From positions 1,776,598-1,840,597 of the forward strand of contig NZ_GL586311.1 in assembly GCF_000184945.1 (NCBI RefSeq): DNA of 64,000 nucleotides. Reading direction: 5' to 3'. The first letter of the stretch is position 1; the number at the start of each line of letters is the position of its first letter. Below are positions 50,901-58,836 of the stretch, in pieces. The notes beneath the pieces are model-generated. The model ran no database searches. It was not told the DNA's origin and saw nothing but the letters and a program-made list of their open reading frames with translations. A program made the position numbers and the translations under genes. Source of the stretch: Segatella buccae ATCC 33574. Lineage in GTDB: Bacteria; Bacteroidota; Bacteroidia; Bacteroidales; Bacteroidaceae.

Positions 50901-52662
50901 TTACATGGGTGAGTGCCTGCACACTGAGCCGCCCCTTGAGTAGGGCGTTACGACTGTCTATGAGAGCGTTGATGCGTCCACGTTCCACGCGGGCTGTGGC
51001 ATCGATCTGGTCTAAATTGTATCCTCCAAGGTTGAATCGTTCGATTTTAGCATGGGCTGTGAGGCGTGTCTTGGGGGAGAATAAATCGGTTCCCACGCCC
51101 TCAGCTTCCACATAGCCGGTAAAGGGATGGAGTCCTTGCCGAGGCAAGAAGTGTTGTAAGGGTAGAGCGTGGACTTGGAGCTTGGCTTGATAGGCCATGC
51201 GCGGGACATCCATCCGGGCCGATCCGGCTACTTGTCCGCCACCTTCACGAGCGATGAAACGAGCAGCATAGCATTGCCCGTCGACGCTAAAACTTCCCTC
51301 AGCTCCAATACCTCGCGGAATGTTGATTTGCTTCATCAATGCCGGATCAAGCAGAGATGTAAGGAATGCCAAATCAAATGTTTTGGCATCAAACTTCACC
51401 TTAGCTCGCATCTTATCCACCGAAGTGAGATTCCTCGCCCATCCATCGGCTTTGAAACGGAATGCTGTCGGAAGACTCACTTGCAGCCCTGCAAATGACA
51501 AATGGCGCAGATTGCCTTTCATGGAACCATCTATGCGGAGCGGATAATTAGGCCAACGCCGACGGAAATCCGTTGGCATGTCACTGAGAAAACGCATGAG
51601 GTCTTGTTTACCGATAGAGCCGTGCAGAATGGCACGGAGACGGCCGGGAACTGTATCGGCGAAAGTGTTCAATTCCATATCCACATCGGCCTTCACAACA
51701 GACTCGGTGGTTTGTACTTGCAGGTCGGGTAGTCGTAGGCGGATGCTGTCAAGCAACAGTGTACCTGTGAGCGTTTTCACCTTAATGCCGCTCTTTTCAC
51801 AAAAGTGGCCTTTATGGATGCGGATAGCCAAGCGCGAATCGCAATAGCTGAACGAGTCGGCCTGCAAATCCAAACTGTCAAGCAATAAATGATTGAAGTC
51901 GAGCCCTTTGGTCGCTGTGGCAAAGTTATTGTCGTAAGCCGCATGTCCCCCAAGCCAATCGACTTGCCCCACCTGATAGAGTCCTTTATGCAAATCAAGG
52001 AACACACGTCGGGCATCGGCCTCTGTGAAGAGCGTATTCACTTTGAGGGTGTCGCCGGGCAAATGGAGGGTGAAATCTGTGTTGCGGAGTTTAAGATGAG
52101 CAATGTCGATTTTCCAGAAGTTGGTACTCGGAGTCGTATCTTGCTTTACGGTGTCGCTCAACTCCACAGACAACCATCCGTTGGCCACTAAAGCGTCATC
52201 TACCCGCACTTTCTCCTTCCCCCAATCTATGCCGTGGGCTTTTAGTGAAAGACGGGAAAGCTCACCCTTAATACGCGCTTCATGGATGAAATTGGTGGTG
52301 TTGACCTTCATCTTTCTGAAGTCCAACTCATCCACCATGACCTGTTTGCTGAATAACGGCAACACCTGCACATCGACAACGAGCTTGGCTATATCGGCCA
52401 CCGTATCTTTTATCTGCGGAATGGAGTCATTGCGACGGACAACTTTGATGCCTTCCACGCCCAAATCAAGAGGAAATTCAAGATTCACATGAGACACAGA
52501 GACTTCCATTCCCATTTTCTCAGAGGCGTATGAGGCAACCCGCTTTACCGCCCAATTCTGCACAGGAGGGAGATAAACCAGTATTGCAAGAAACAGAAAA
52601 AAAAACATAGGGGCCAAAATGGCGCTCCCAATCCATTTCAAGGTTTTCGTCATAAGCCACAC
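47995..52662 (-). CDS. tamB: Translocation and assembly module protein TamB
   Basis: A very large inner-membrane-anchored AsmA-like protein (1555 residues) that spans the periplasm. An N-terminal membrane helix (about 12-33, SAILAPMFFFLFLAILVYLP) is followed by long beta-rich repeats and the C-terminal DUF490/TamB domain (about 1150-1540, with YTLNNGKMKYSLPVIPLKTF, INIAGDFDFSNLDRM-like strands and ERGKVAITMLASGMYLVD). The start could also be the second Met (52653). In E. coli TamB works with TamA in outer-membrane assembly and in lipid transport; here the partner is TamL, 15 bases downstream. Confidence 0.95.
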   Translation of the reverse strand: MWLMTKTLKWIGSAILAPMFFFLFLAILVYLPPVQNWAVKRVASYASEKMGMEVSVSHVNLEFPLDLGVEGIKVVRRNDSIPQIKDTVADIAKLVVDVQVLPLFSKQVMVDELDFRKMKVNTTNFIHEARIKGELSRLSLKAHGIDWGKEKVRVDDALVANGWLSVELSDTVKQDTTPSTNFWKIDIAHLKLRNTDFTLHLPGDTLKVNTLFTEADARRVFLDLHKGLYQVGQVDWLGGHAAYDNNFATATKGLDFNHLLLDSLDLQADSFSYCDSRLAIRIHKGHFCEKSGIKVKTLTGTLLLDSIRLRLPDLQVQTTESVVKADVDMELNTFADTVPGRLRAILHGSIGKQDLMRFLSDMPTDFRRRWPNYPLRIDGSMKGNLRHLSFAGLQVSLPTAFRFKADGWARNLTSVDKMRAKVKFDAKTFDLAFLTSLLDPALMKQINIPRGIGAEGSFSVDGQCYAARFIAREGGGQVAGSARMDVPRMAYQAKLQVHALPLQHFLPRQGLHPFTGYVEAEGVGTDLFSPKTRLTAHAKIERFNLGGYNLDQIDATARVERGRINALIDSRNALLKGRLSVQALTHVKHLQATVSADLDKIDLFHLRISDTPIVASVCGHIDVGSDMKDYYQVRGLVSDITVWTDSMAYRPEDVVMDVLTRRDTTHAVVDCGDFHLNMDARGGYRHLQSQLTRLSNDFQIQLKARHIDQIVLRHRFPLVRIYLDTGRDNFICHILERYGCFYKSVRADLTSSPQKGLDGYLSADSLVYSGVQLDTVRALFSSNDSVLNYNLQVINNKNNPQYTFKAIVSGTLGRSGSDLRTRIFDINNRLGIDVGMAATMEANGVRLSLTDTSPILGYKRFEANSNNYFFLADNRRVSAKLQLQASDGAGVDVFTNDDNTDALQDVTLSLHRFNLDKILSVIPYTPDVSGIMDGDFHAIQTAKELSVSSNISINNLVYEHSPVGNVSSEFVYMPKADGSHYVDGRLLYEDEEVGTLQGTYRSDGDGYLDAKIGLERLPLHFVNGFIPNQLMGLRGYGEGELDVKGSLKQPQVNGEVYLDSAHLFSIPYGVEMRFANDPVRIVGSHLLFENFEMFANNSSPLNIAGDFDFSNLDRMVLDVRMRAENFQLIAAKENYRSEAYGKAFVNFFGMMRGPLDNLQMRGRLDVLGTTDMTYVLRESELTTDNQLDELVKFINFKDKKIQPISRPKPQGLDMAMSVGIDESAHILCALNADHSNYIDLMGGGELRMSYNPSDNLQLTGRYTLNNGKMKYSLPVIPLKTFSIQDGSRIEFTGDPYDPQLNITATEEVKASVNSGTGSGRSVDFECGVKLSKTLTHPGIQFIISAPNDMSIQDELNTMSVEERGKVAITMLASGMYLVDGNTSSFSMNSALSSFLNSEINNIAGSAIRSMGFDLGMTVDNSTNAAGGLHTDYNFKFAKRLWNNRLSVIVGGQVSTGAELDQSNHNNSFFDNVELEYRLDQNSSKYLRAFYDNSTYDWLEGRIGEYGIGFMWRRKLLHFRDIFRFGKEKSQLPPIQVSKDTVKSGAMTVPEKQKNR

Positions 52663-52766
52663 AGGAGGTAATCCGCTAAATGGGGATAGATGTTATAATA
52701 CTTGCAAAGTAAATAAAATTTGCGGATATGAGAAAATAATAATGCAAGTTTTTTATACGAAGAACA

Positions 52767-53438
52767 CTATTCCGGAGAGAACGCCTTCCATAGAGCATCG
52801 GCAGGAAGCGGACTGACGGCGGATATTGTTTCTTTCGAAACCGGATGCACAAACTCTACCCGTCGTGAAAGCAGGGAGATGCCTCCATCAGGATTGCTAC
52901 GGGGAAAACCATATTTCAGATCACCCTTGATGGGGCAACCGATATGTGCCAACTGGCAACGTATCTGATGATGGCGTCCCGTTAGGAGATTTACTTCCAA
53001 CAGACAATAATGCTCGGAACGACTGATGACATGATATTTCAGAACCGCTTTCTTGGAATTAGGCACCTCATGGTCGTAAGCATAACTTTTATTCTGTTGC
53101 TCGTTGCGCACAATCCAGTTTTCAAGCGTCCCTTCTTCATGCATTGGAGCATCTTTCACGATGGCCCAATAGGTCTTGTGTACATCGCCGTTGCGAAACA
53201 TCATGTTGAGCCGGGAAAGGGCTTTTGAGGTCTTGGCAAAGACAACCAGCCCGGACACGGGGCGATCAAGACGATGCACCACGCCGATAAACACATTACC
53301 CGGCTTCTGATACTTTTCTTTGATATATCGTTTCACGGCCTCGGACAAAGGCTCGTCACCCGTCTTGTCACCTTGGACAATCTCACCGCTTTCTTTGAAA
53401 ACGATGATCAAATGATTATCTTCGTAAACTAGTTTCAA
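52767..53438 (-). CDS. RluA-family pseudouridine synthase
   Basis: A 223-residue pseudouridine synthase that isomerises uridines in rRNA or tRNA. The catalytic motif HRLDRPVSGLVVFAKTSKAL (55-74, catalytic Asp58) is the RluA/RluC/RluD form. GRHHQIRCQLAHIGCPIKGD (about 168-187) is the second signature. There is no S4 domain, so it is the short RluA/TruC-like form. It lies 87 bases downstream of fabG, same strand. The target site cannot be told. Confidence 0.92.
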   Translation of the reverse strand: MKLVYEDNHLIIVFKESGEIVQGDKTGDEPLSEAVKRYIKEKYQKPGNVFIGVVHRLDRPVSGLVVFAKTSKALSRLNMMFRNGDVHKTYWAIVKDAPMHEEGTLENWIVRNEQQNKSYAYDHEVPNSKKAVLKYHVISRSEHYCLLEVNLLTGRHHQIRCQLAHIGCPIKGDLKYGFPRSNPDGGISLLSRRVEFVHPVSKETISAVSPLPADALWKAFSPE

Positions 53439-53525
53439 ATCTCAATGGAATGATTAAAAGAGATTTCCCCTCTTCGCAATCAAAGAGAGGAAATCCCTAT
53501 TATTTGGAAATAATGTATTGGCAAA

Positions 53526-54272
53526 TTACATATTCATGCCGCCGTCTACTTGAATCACCTGACCGCTTACATAGCTTGACATGTCAGAGGCCAGATAAAC
53601 AGCCGTGTTGGCGATATCTTCCACATTGCCACCACGACGGAGTGGAATCTTGCCAATCCATTCCTTGCGGATGTCTTCAGGCAATGCCTGGGTCATGGCT
53701 GTATCAATGAAACCGGGAGCGATTGCATTGGCGCGGATGCCCTTGGGGCCCATTTCCTGGCCGACACTCTTGGCCAAAGCTATCATACCGGCTTTGGAGG
53801 CGGCATAATTGGCTTGTCCGGCATTGCCATGGACACCTACCACGGAGGCCATATTGATGATGGAACCGCCACGCTGACGCATCATCAAAGGCACACAGGC
53901 ATGGATGAAATTGAAGGCACTCTTCAAATTCACAGCTATCACTGCATCCCACTGCTGTTCTGTCATACGAAGCATGAGGCCATCCTTAGTGATACCTGCA
54001 TTATTGACGAGGATATCTATCGATCCAAATTCTTCCTTCACCTGTTTCACCACTTCTTCGGTTTGGGCAAAGTCGGCAGCATTGCTAGCAAATCCCTTGG
54101 CTTTCACACCTTTGGCAGCAATCTCTGCCTCAGTAGCTTTCCCGTTCTCATCAATCACGAGATCGGTAAAAGCAATATTTGCCCCTTCTTCGGCAAACTT
54201 CAATGCGATGGCCTTTCCTATGCCACGTGCGGCACCTGTAATCAAGGCCGTCTTACCTGTCAGTAATCCCAT
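53526..54272 (-). CDS. fabG: 3-oxoacyl-[acyl-carrier-protein] reductase
   Basis: Short-chain dehydrogenase of fatty acid elongation that reduces 3-oxoacyl-ACP with NADPH. The 248 residues show the cofactor motif TGAARGIGK (12-20), LVNNAGIT (88-95) and the catalytic Ser143, Tyr156 and Lys160 in NMASVVGVHGNAGQANYAAS. The C-terminal AVYLASDMSSYVSGQVIQVD is standard for FabG. The call could in principle cover another SDR reductase, but length and motifs fit FabG well. A TetR regulator gene is 61 bases upstream on the same strand and may be its regulator. Confidence 0.93.
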   Translation of the reverse strand: MGLLTGKTALITGAARGIGKAIALKFAEEGANIAFTDLVIDENGKATEAEIAAKGVKAKGFASNAADFAQTEEVVKQVKEEFGSIDILVNNAGITKDGLMLRMTEQQWDAVIAVNLKSAFNFIHACVPLMMRQRGGSIINMASVVGVHGNAGQANYAASKAGMIALAKSVGQEMGPKGIRANAIAPGFIDTAMTQALPEDIRKEWIGKIPLRRGGNVEDIANTAVYLASDMSSYVSGQVIQVDGGMNM

Positions 54273-54333
54273 TTTCTTTTCTTCTTTTTATTTAATTTAT
54301 GATTGTCTATCCATTGATTGGATTGTTCTGTTT

Positions 54334-54930
54334 CTACAGCTTGAAGCCCGACTTGCCCAAAGCACCATAAACGACCTTGGCCACAAGAGGCTTGCTTGTT
54401 TCTTCCGTGAGTCCATGTCCCAAACGTCCATAGATGAAAGGCACTTCAAGACCTTTAATGCAATAGTGGGTTATATCGGCAACCAATTCCACATTCTCAA
54501 TATCGAATTCGCCGTCGGCTTTTCCTTCGGAATATACCTTTCTGAAAAGTTCGATCTCGTCTTCATCAAAATTCTTCCGTACCTTTTCCACCATCCAAAT
54601 ATTACGGAAAAATTCTGCACGAAGATTGCCATTCCTTACCACTGTTTCTTTAATCATGCTCAGATGAGTATAAATCAGCTCTATGATTTTATCCTGTGGC
54701 CGTATCTTTTTGGCTGCCACTTCATCCAACTTGTCGGAAAGTCGTTCCAACTCAGACTCGATTACAGCATAATACACATCTTCTTTCCTATTAAAATAGG
54801 TGTACAATGTGCGACGTCCCTTCCCGGAAGCAAGGGCTATATCATTCATAGTTGTGTTGGCCACGCCGTTTTTAGCAAATAACTGGCGTGCGACATCAAC
54901 CAACTTTTGGCGAGTTTTGGAAATGGACAT
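54334..54930 (-). CDS. TetR/AcrR-family regulator upstream of fabG
   Basis: A 198-residue transcription factor. The N-terminal 50 residues hold the TetR helix-turn-helix: RQKLVDVARQLFAKNGVANT then TMNDIALASGKGRRTLYTYF, ending NRKEDVYYAVIE. The C-terminal ligand-binding domain is variable. The start MSISKTRQK at 54930 follows a canonical promoter; the open frame further upstream crosses that promoter and is rejected. A 9-bp inverted repeat overlaps the promoter (54958-54983), suggesting autoregulation. Being next to fabG, it may control fatty acid synthesis in response to an acyl ligand; this is inference. Confidence 0.88.
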   Translation of the reverse strand: MSISKTRQKLVDVARQLFAKNGVANTTMNDIALASGKGRRTLYTYFNRKEDVYYAVIESELERLSDKLDEVAAKKIRPQDKIIELIYTHLSMIKETVVRNGNLRAEFFRNIWMVEKVRKNFDEDEIELFRKVYSEGKADGEFDIENVELVADITHYCIKGLEVPFIYGRLGHGLTEETSKPLVAKVVYGALGKSGFKL

Positions 54931-54957
54931 ATTATTATAATTCCAACGTCTTTTCGG

Positions 54958-54983
54958 TTGCACATAAATATAACTATGTGCAA
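54958..54983. promoter_or_regulatory. Candidate TetR operator
   Basis: TTGCACATA (54958-54966) and TATGTGCAA (54975-54983) are perfect inverted 9-base arms with an 8-base spacer. The right arm overlaps the -7 box of the TetR gene, so a bound dimer would block its promoter. Confidence 0.5.
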
Positions 54984-55012
54984 AAATAAGTATTTCAACT
55001 GGAATATGCAAA
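54981..55012 (-). promoter_or_regulatory. Promoter of the TetR-fabG operon
   Basis: Minus strand TTTG (55012-55009), a 20-base spacer and TATTTTTG (54988-54981). The leader is about 45 bases. Confidence 0.65.
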
Positions 55013-55064
55013 TAACTTGATGCGCAAAACATCCATTTTAGCAATTTTTAGTGTGTTGGTTCAA

Positions 55065-55124
55065 TCGGTGTTTGAGGGGGGAGAACTCCGGATAGAATAA
55101 TTGTTAAACTATTTGTTCGTTTTT
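55065..55124 (+). repeat. Left-end fragment (E) of the dispersed element
   Basis: TCGGTGTTTGAGG, then CTCCGGATAGAATAATTGTT and AAACTATTTGTTCGTTTTTG, matching the left end of copies A, B and C. The match stops there; a different hairpin (CTTAACCGGC/GCCGGTTAAG, about 55129-55153) follows directly. The rest up to 55222 holds nothing recognisable. Confidence 0.6.
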
Positions 55125-55222
55125 GTGTCTTAACCGGCTTTAAGCCGGTTAAGACAGATGCTCCCCACGGCAGGGGCTGAAAAAGCCTCCTTTATGGAAA
55201 GGGAAACTTTTAGGTCTAAAAA

Positions 55223-55261
55223 AAGGAGTACACGAGAACTTCCTTTGTTATAGCAAAGGTA
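55223..55261 (-). repeat. -7 box followed by weak hairpin and T-run (module P3)
   Basis: Minus strand TACCTTTG (55261-55254) followed by CTATAACAAAGGAAG, a weak hairpin (GGAAG/CTCC region) and TTTTTTT. Less conserved than P1 and P2, but the same layout. It lies about 110 bases past the end of the CLC gene, same direction. Confidence 0.35.
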
Positions 55262-55373
55262 AGATGAATATGTCTTTTTTGCAAATGTGTGGTGAATATA
55301 TTTGGTAAACTTAGGGGGGGCTGATGCTTTGTTGATGCCCGACTTCAGGAAAGTCTTTCCGACTCCTTCTGCC

Positions 55374-57161
55374 TTACTCTGCGCTTAAGTCGGAGACCAT
55401 TTTGCGATACATGGCATATATGTGAATACGGCTGATATATCCTTTCAGTCGGCCGTCCACATCGGCCACCGGTAGTTGGGCGGCATCTGTCTGTTCAAAT
55501 TTCTTCATTACTTCCTCCATCGAGTCATTTTCTCCCAAAACAGCGGATGGCTCTTGCATGAGTTGGCGCACGGTGAACCGGTTGTAAAGTTCGGTGCGGA
55601 AGATGATGTGGCGGATGTGGGTGATGTCGATGATGCCCAACAACGTGCCGGCATCGTCGACTACGGGCAGGAAATTGTTGTTGCTTCGGCTGATTTCATG
55701 CACCAGACTGCCCATGGGCAGATCGGGCTTCACGGGGTGGTAATCTTTCTCTATGACGCTCTTCATGCTCATCAGGGTGAGTACGGCGCGGTCGGTGTGG
55801 TGGGTGATGAGCCGCCCCTCGCGTGCCAGTCGCAGGGCATAGATGCTGTGGGTTTCAAAGATGTTGGTGGTGAGATAGGCCGAGATGCAGACGATCATCA
55901 GTGGCATGAGCAGTCCATAGCCTCCCGTAAGCTCTGCTATGAGGAAGATGCCGGTCAGTGGGGCGTGCATCACGGCTGTCATCACGCCGGCCATGCCCAT
56001 CAGAGTGAAGTTTTGTTCGGGAATGTAGGTGCCCACCTGATAGGTGTTCCAAAGGCGGGAGAAGAAAAAGCCGGCAAAGCCTCCGATGAACAGAGAGGGG
56101 GCAAATGTACCGCCGCAGCCGCCGGATCCGTTGGTGGCCGAAGTGGCAAAGACCTTCGACAGCACCACCATGCCCACGTAGAGTAGGAGCAGATTGTCGT
56201 GGCCGTAGAACAGTGAACCGTTCATGATGGTGTTCCAGTCGGCGATAGTCTTGCCGCTCAACAATACATTGACAGCCGAATAACCCTCGCCGTAGAGCGA
56301 CGGGAAAAGGAAGATGAGCGTGCTTAACATCAGCCCTCCGCATACCAACCGAAGGTAGGGGTGCTTGGCCATCTTGGCAAACATGCCCTCGCAGGATGTC
56401 ATGCCCCGCATGAAGTAGAGTCCGACAAATGCACAAAACACGCCGAGGAGGATGCAGGGTGGCGTACGCTCTAACTGCCAGCCATTGGTGAGTGTGAAAT
56501 CGAAGAGGGAGGAGTTACCCATGAAGATCACCGAAAACACAGTGGCCGTGACACAGGAGATGAGGATAGGGAGCAGCGAAGCCATGGTGAGATCTACCAT
56601 CAGCACTTCGAGGGTAAACACCAGACCGGCGATGGGGGCCTTGAAGATGCCGGCAATGGCAGCCGCGGCACCACACCCCACGAGGAGCATCAGCGTCTTG
56701 TTGTCCATCTTGAACAGCTGGCCGAGATTGCTGCCTATGGCCGACCCGGTGAGTACAATGGGAGCTTCGGCACCCACCGAACCGCCGAAACCGATGGTGA
56801 GCCCCGAGGCAATGACGCTCGACCAGCAGTTGTGGGCTCGTAGGTGTGACTGTTTGGTGGCGATGGCATACAGCACACGCGTGATGCCGTGAGAAATGTT
56901 GTCTCTCACAACATATTTGATGAAAAGATAGGTGAGATAGATGCCAACGATGGGGAATATCAGGAACAGCCAGTTCGATGAGTTGGCCCTCATGCTTCCC
57001 GTGAGCAGTATCTGGATTTCGTGAATGATGCTGTGCAGGATGAATGCTGCCACCGAGGCGAGCACACCTATGGTGAACGACAGGATAAGAGTCATCTGGC
57101 GGGTGGAGACGTGGGCCGTCCGCCAGCTGTGCAATCGTTCAAACATGGTGCTTGTTTCCAT
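55374..57161 (-). CDS. CLC-family chloride transporter or channel with CBS domains
   Basis: A 595-residue polytopic CLC protein with two C-terminal CBS domains (about 455-585; the sequence TAQLPVADVDG is typical of CBS). The outer gating glutamate is kept (Glu132 in GSVGAEAP, equal to GREGP Glu148 in E. coli ClcA). GGCGGTFAPSLFIGGFAG is the GxFxP motif. The inner glutamate that carries protons in E. coli ClcA (Glu203) is Val186 here (APIAGLVFTLEV). Eukaryotic CLC channels also have valine there, so this may not be a simple Cl-/H+ exchanger. It is three bases downstream of the Sua5-type gene, same operon. Confidence 0.92.
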   Translation of the reverse strand: METSTMFERLHSWRTAHVSTRQMTLILSFTIGVLASVAAFILHSIIHEIQILLTGSMRANSSNWLFLIFPIVGIYLTYLFIKYVVRDNISHGITRVLYAIATKQSHLRAHNCWSSVIASGLTIGFGGSVGAEAPIVLTGSAIGSNLGQLFKMDNKTLMLLVGCGAAAAIAGIFKAPIAGLVFTLEVLMVDLTMASLLPILISCVTATVFSVIFMGNSSLFDFTLTNGWQLERTPPCILLGVFCAFVGLYFMRGMTSCEGMFAKMAKHPYLRLVCGGLMLSTLIFLFPSLYGEGYSAVNVLLSGKTIADWNTIMNGSLFYGHDNLLLLYVGMVVLSKVFATSATNGSGGCGGTFAPSLFIGGFAGFFFSRLWNTYQVGTYIPEQNFTLMGMAGVMTAVMHAPLTGIFLIAELTGGYGLLMPLMIVCISAYLTTNIFETHSIYALRLAREGRLITHHTDRAVLTLMSMKSVIEKDYHPVKPDLPMGSLVHEISRSNNNFLPVVDDAGTLLGIIDITHIRHIIFRTELYNRFTVRQLMQEPSAVLGENDSMEEVMKKFEQTDAAQLPVADVDGRLKGYISRIHIYAMYRKMVSDLSAE

Positions 57162-57164
57162 CCT

Positions 57165-57743
57165 CTACTTTCTGATAATGGTTACTTCTCCGTTTCGGCC
57201 CAACTTGATGATGCTGCTCGGTGTGTGAGGTTTGTGCTCCTGCCTGCGACTCCAGCACACATAGTCTACGGCCTCCACTACTTCTGGGGCAATGTCGCAG
57301 AAGTTTTGCGCGGCAGGTTGTCCGCTGATATTGGCACTGGTGCTGACGATGGCTTTCTGCATGCGGAAACACAGTTCTTTGGAAAACTTCTCGTAGGTGA
57401 TGCGCACGGCCAAACTGCCGTCTTCGGCTATCAGGTTGGGGGCCACGTTGACGGCATCGTCAAGGATGATGGTTGTGGGCTTGCCCCCCTCGGCGGTGGA
57501 ATCGACAAGCTCCCATGCCACAGAGGGGATATTGCGGAAATATTTCTGCATTCGTGCATCGGAGTCTACCAAACAGATGAGTGCTTTCGAGTCGTCACGC
57601 TGCTTGATTTGATAGACTTTAGCTACAGCTTCCGGATTGGTGGCATCGCAGCCGATGCCCCAAACAGTGTCGGTGGGGTAGAGGATGACTCCCCCTTTGC
57701 GCATACACTCCACTGCATTCTTGATATCTTCTTGTATAGTCAT
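57165..57743 (-). CDS. Sua5/YciO/YrdC-family protein (threonylcarbamoyl-AMP synthase type)
   Basis: A 192-residue YrdC-domain protein. The domain forms L-threonylcarbamoyladenylate for the t6A37 modification of ANN-decoding tRNAs. Motifs: GGVILYPTDTVWGIGCDATN (18-37), VYQIKQRDDSKALICLVDSD (about 43-62), PTTIILDD, and the nucleotide-binding STSANISGQPAAQNF (about 135-149). It is the short form without the Sua5 C-terminal domain, so YrdC (TsaC) or YciO-like; sequence alone does not separate these with certainty. It sits between fmt and the CLC gene in a minus-strand operon. Confidence 0.87.
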   Translation of the reverse strand: MTIQEDIKNAVECMRKGGVILYPTDTVWGIGCDATNPEAVAKVYQIKQRDDSKALICLVDSDARMQKYFRNIPSVAWELVDSTAEGGKPTTIILDDAVNVAPNLIAEDGSLAVRITYEKFSKELCFRMQKAIVSTSANISGQPAAQNFCDIAPEVVEAVDYVCWSRRQEHKPHTPSSIIKLGRNGEVTIIRK

Positions 57744-57810
57744 AGTTTCTTCTTTTTGTTTGGTTCGGGCTCTTTATAGTTTGTGGAAGCCCGTACCGTT
57801 GTCGGTATAT

Positions 57811-58779
57811 TTACAGTTTGGCGGCAAAGCCGTTAAGGAAATCTTTGGCCGCCATGCGCTTTTTGCCAGCCATTTGAAGTTCGAATATCTCCAGCCACTC
57901 GTCCCGGCAGGCAATGAGCAGCCGTTTGCCCTCTTGGTGAACTGTGCCGGGCGTGGCAGCTGTGGCCTCACCGGTTTTCCCGGTCTTGAATATTTTAAGT
58001 GGTGCCTTGGTCGGAAAAGACACGTTGTCGGTCCAACTTCCAGGGTATGGACTCAGTCCTCTCACGAAGTCGTACACCCTCTTGGCCGGTCGGTTCCAGT
58101 TGATGCGGCAAGTCTCTTTAAATATTTTGGGTGCCGTGTGCAGTGTGTCGGTGGGCACATTGTGGTCTAGCCACTCTGCCTGCGCTGTCGAAGCTACGGT
58201 TCCGTTGCCTGCAAGAAGCCTGTCTACCGTCTCTACGGCAGTCTGCGCTCCAAGTTCCATGAGTCCGTTGTAGACATATTCTACATCGGCATCATCGGGT
58301 ATGGGGAAGTGCCTTTGCAGGATGATGCGCCCCGTGTCGATGTCTTTGTTAAGGAAAAAGGTAGTGACACCGGTCTCCGTCTCGCCGTTGATGATGGCCC
58401 AGTTGATGGGGGCCGCTCCACGATATTGGGGGAGTAGTGCGGCATGTACATTGAATGTGCCGAAACGGGGCCTACTCCAAACGACTTCCGGAAGCATGCG
58501 GAAAGCGACCACTATTTGCAGATCGGCTTTATAGGATGCCAACTGCTCTATAAAAGTCGGATCTTTCATTTTCTCCGGCTGCAATATTGGCAGCCCGTGG
58601 GCAAGTGCATATTTCTTTACTTCTGATGGCTGTAGGGTATCTTGATGTCTGCCCACCGGTCTATCGGGTTGTGTCACCACAGCCACTATATTATATCCAC
58701 CCTCATAGAGTCGTTTCAGAGTGCCCACGGCAAACTCCGGGGTGCCCATGAAAATAATGCGTAAGTCTTTTTTCTCCAC
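57811..58779 (-). CDS. fmt: Methionyl-tRNA formyltransferase
   Basis: Formylates the initiator methionyl-tRNA with 10-formyltetrahydrofolate. The 322 residues match the usual length (about 310-325). The N-terminal Rossmann domain shows RIIFMGTPEFAVGTLKRL, the formyl-binding FNVHAALLPQYRGAAPINWA (catalytic Asn and His), TGVTTFFLNKDIDTGRII (catalytic Asp). The C-terminal domain (about 210-322) contains NWNRPAKRVYDFVRGLSPYP. It is 67 bases upstream of the Sua5-type gene; both act in translation. Confidence 0.96.
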   Translation of the reverse strand: MEKKDLRIIFMGTPEFAVGTLKRLYEGGYNIVAVVTQPDRPVGRHQDTLQPSEVKKYALAHGLPILQPEKMKDPTFIEQLASYKADLQIVVAFRMLPEVVWSRPRFGTFNVHAALLPQYRGAAPINWAIINGETETGVTTFFLNKDIDTGRIILQRHFPIPDDADVEYVYNGLMELGAQTAVETVDRLLAGNGTVASTAQAEWLDHNVPTDTLHTAPKIFKETCRINWNRPAKRVYDFVRGLSPYPGSWTDNVSFPTKAPLKIFKTGKTGEATAATPGTVHQEGKRLLIACRDEWLEIFELQMAGKKRMAAKDFLNGFAAKL

Positions 58780-58836
58780 GATCCTTGAAATGACAAAATG
58801 TTGTATACAGCTAGGAATTATAAGCCAGTCTCAATG

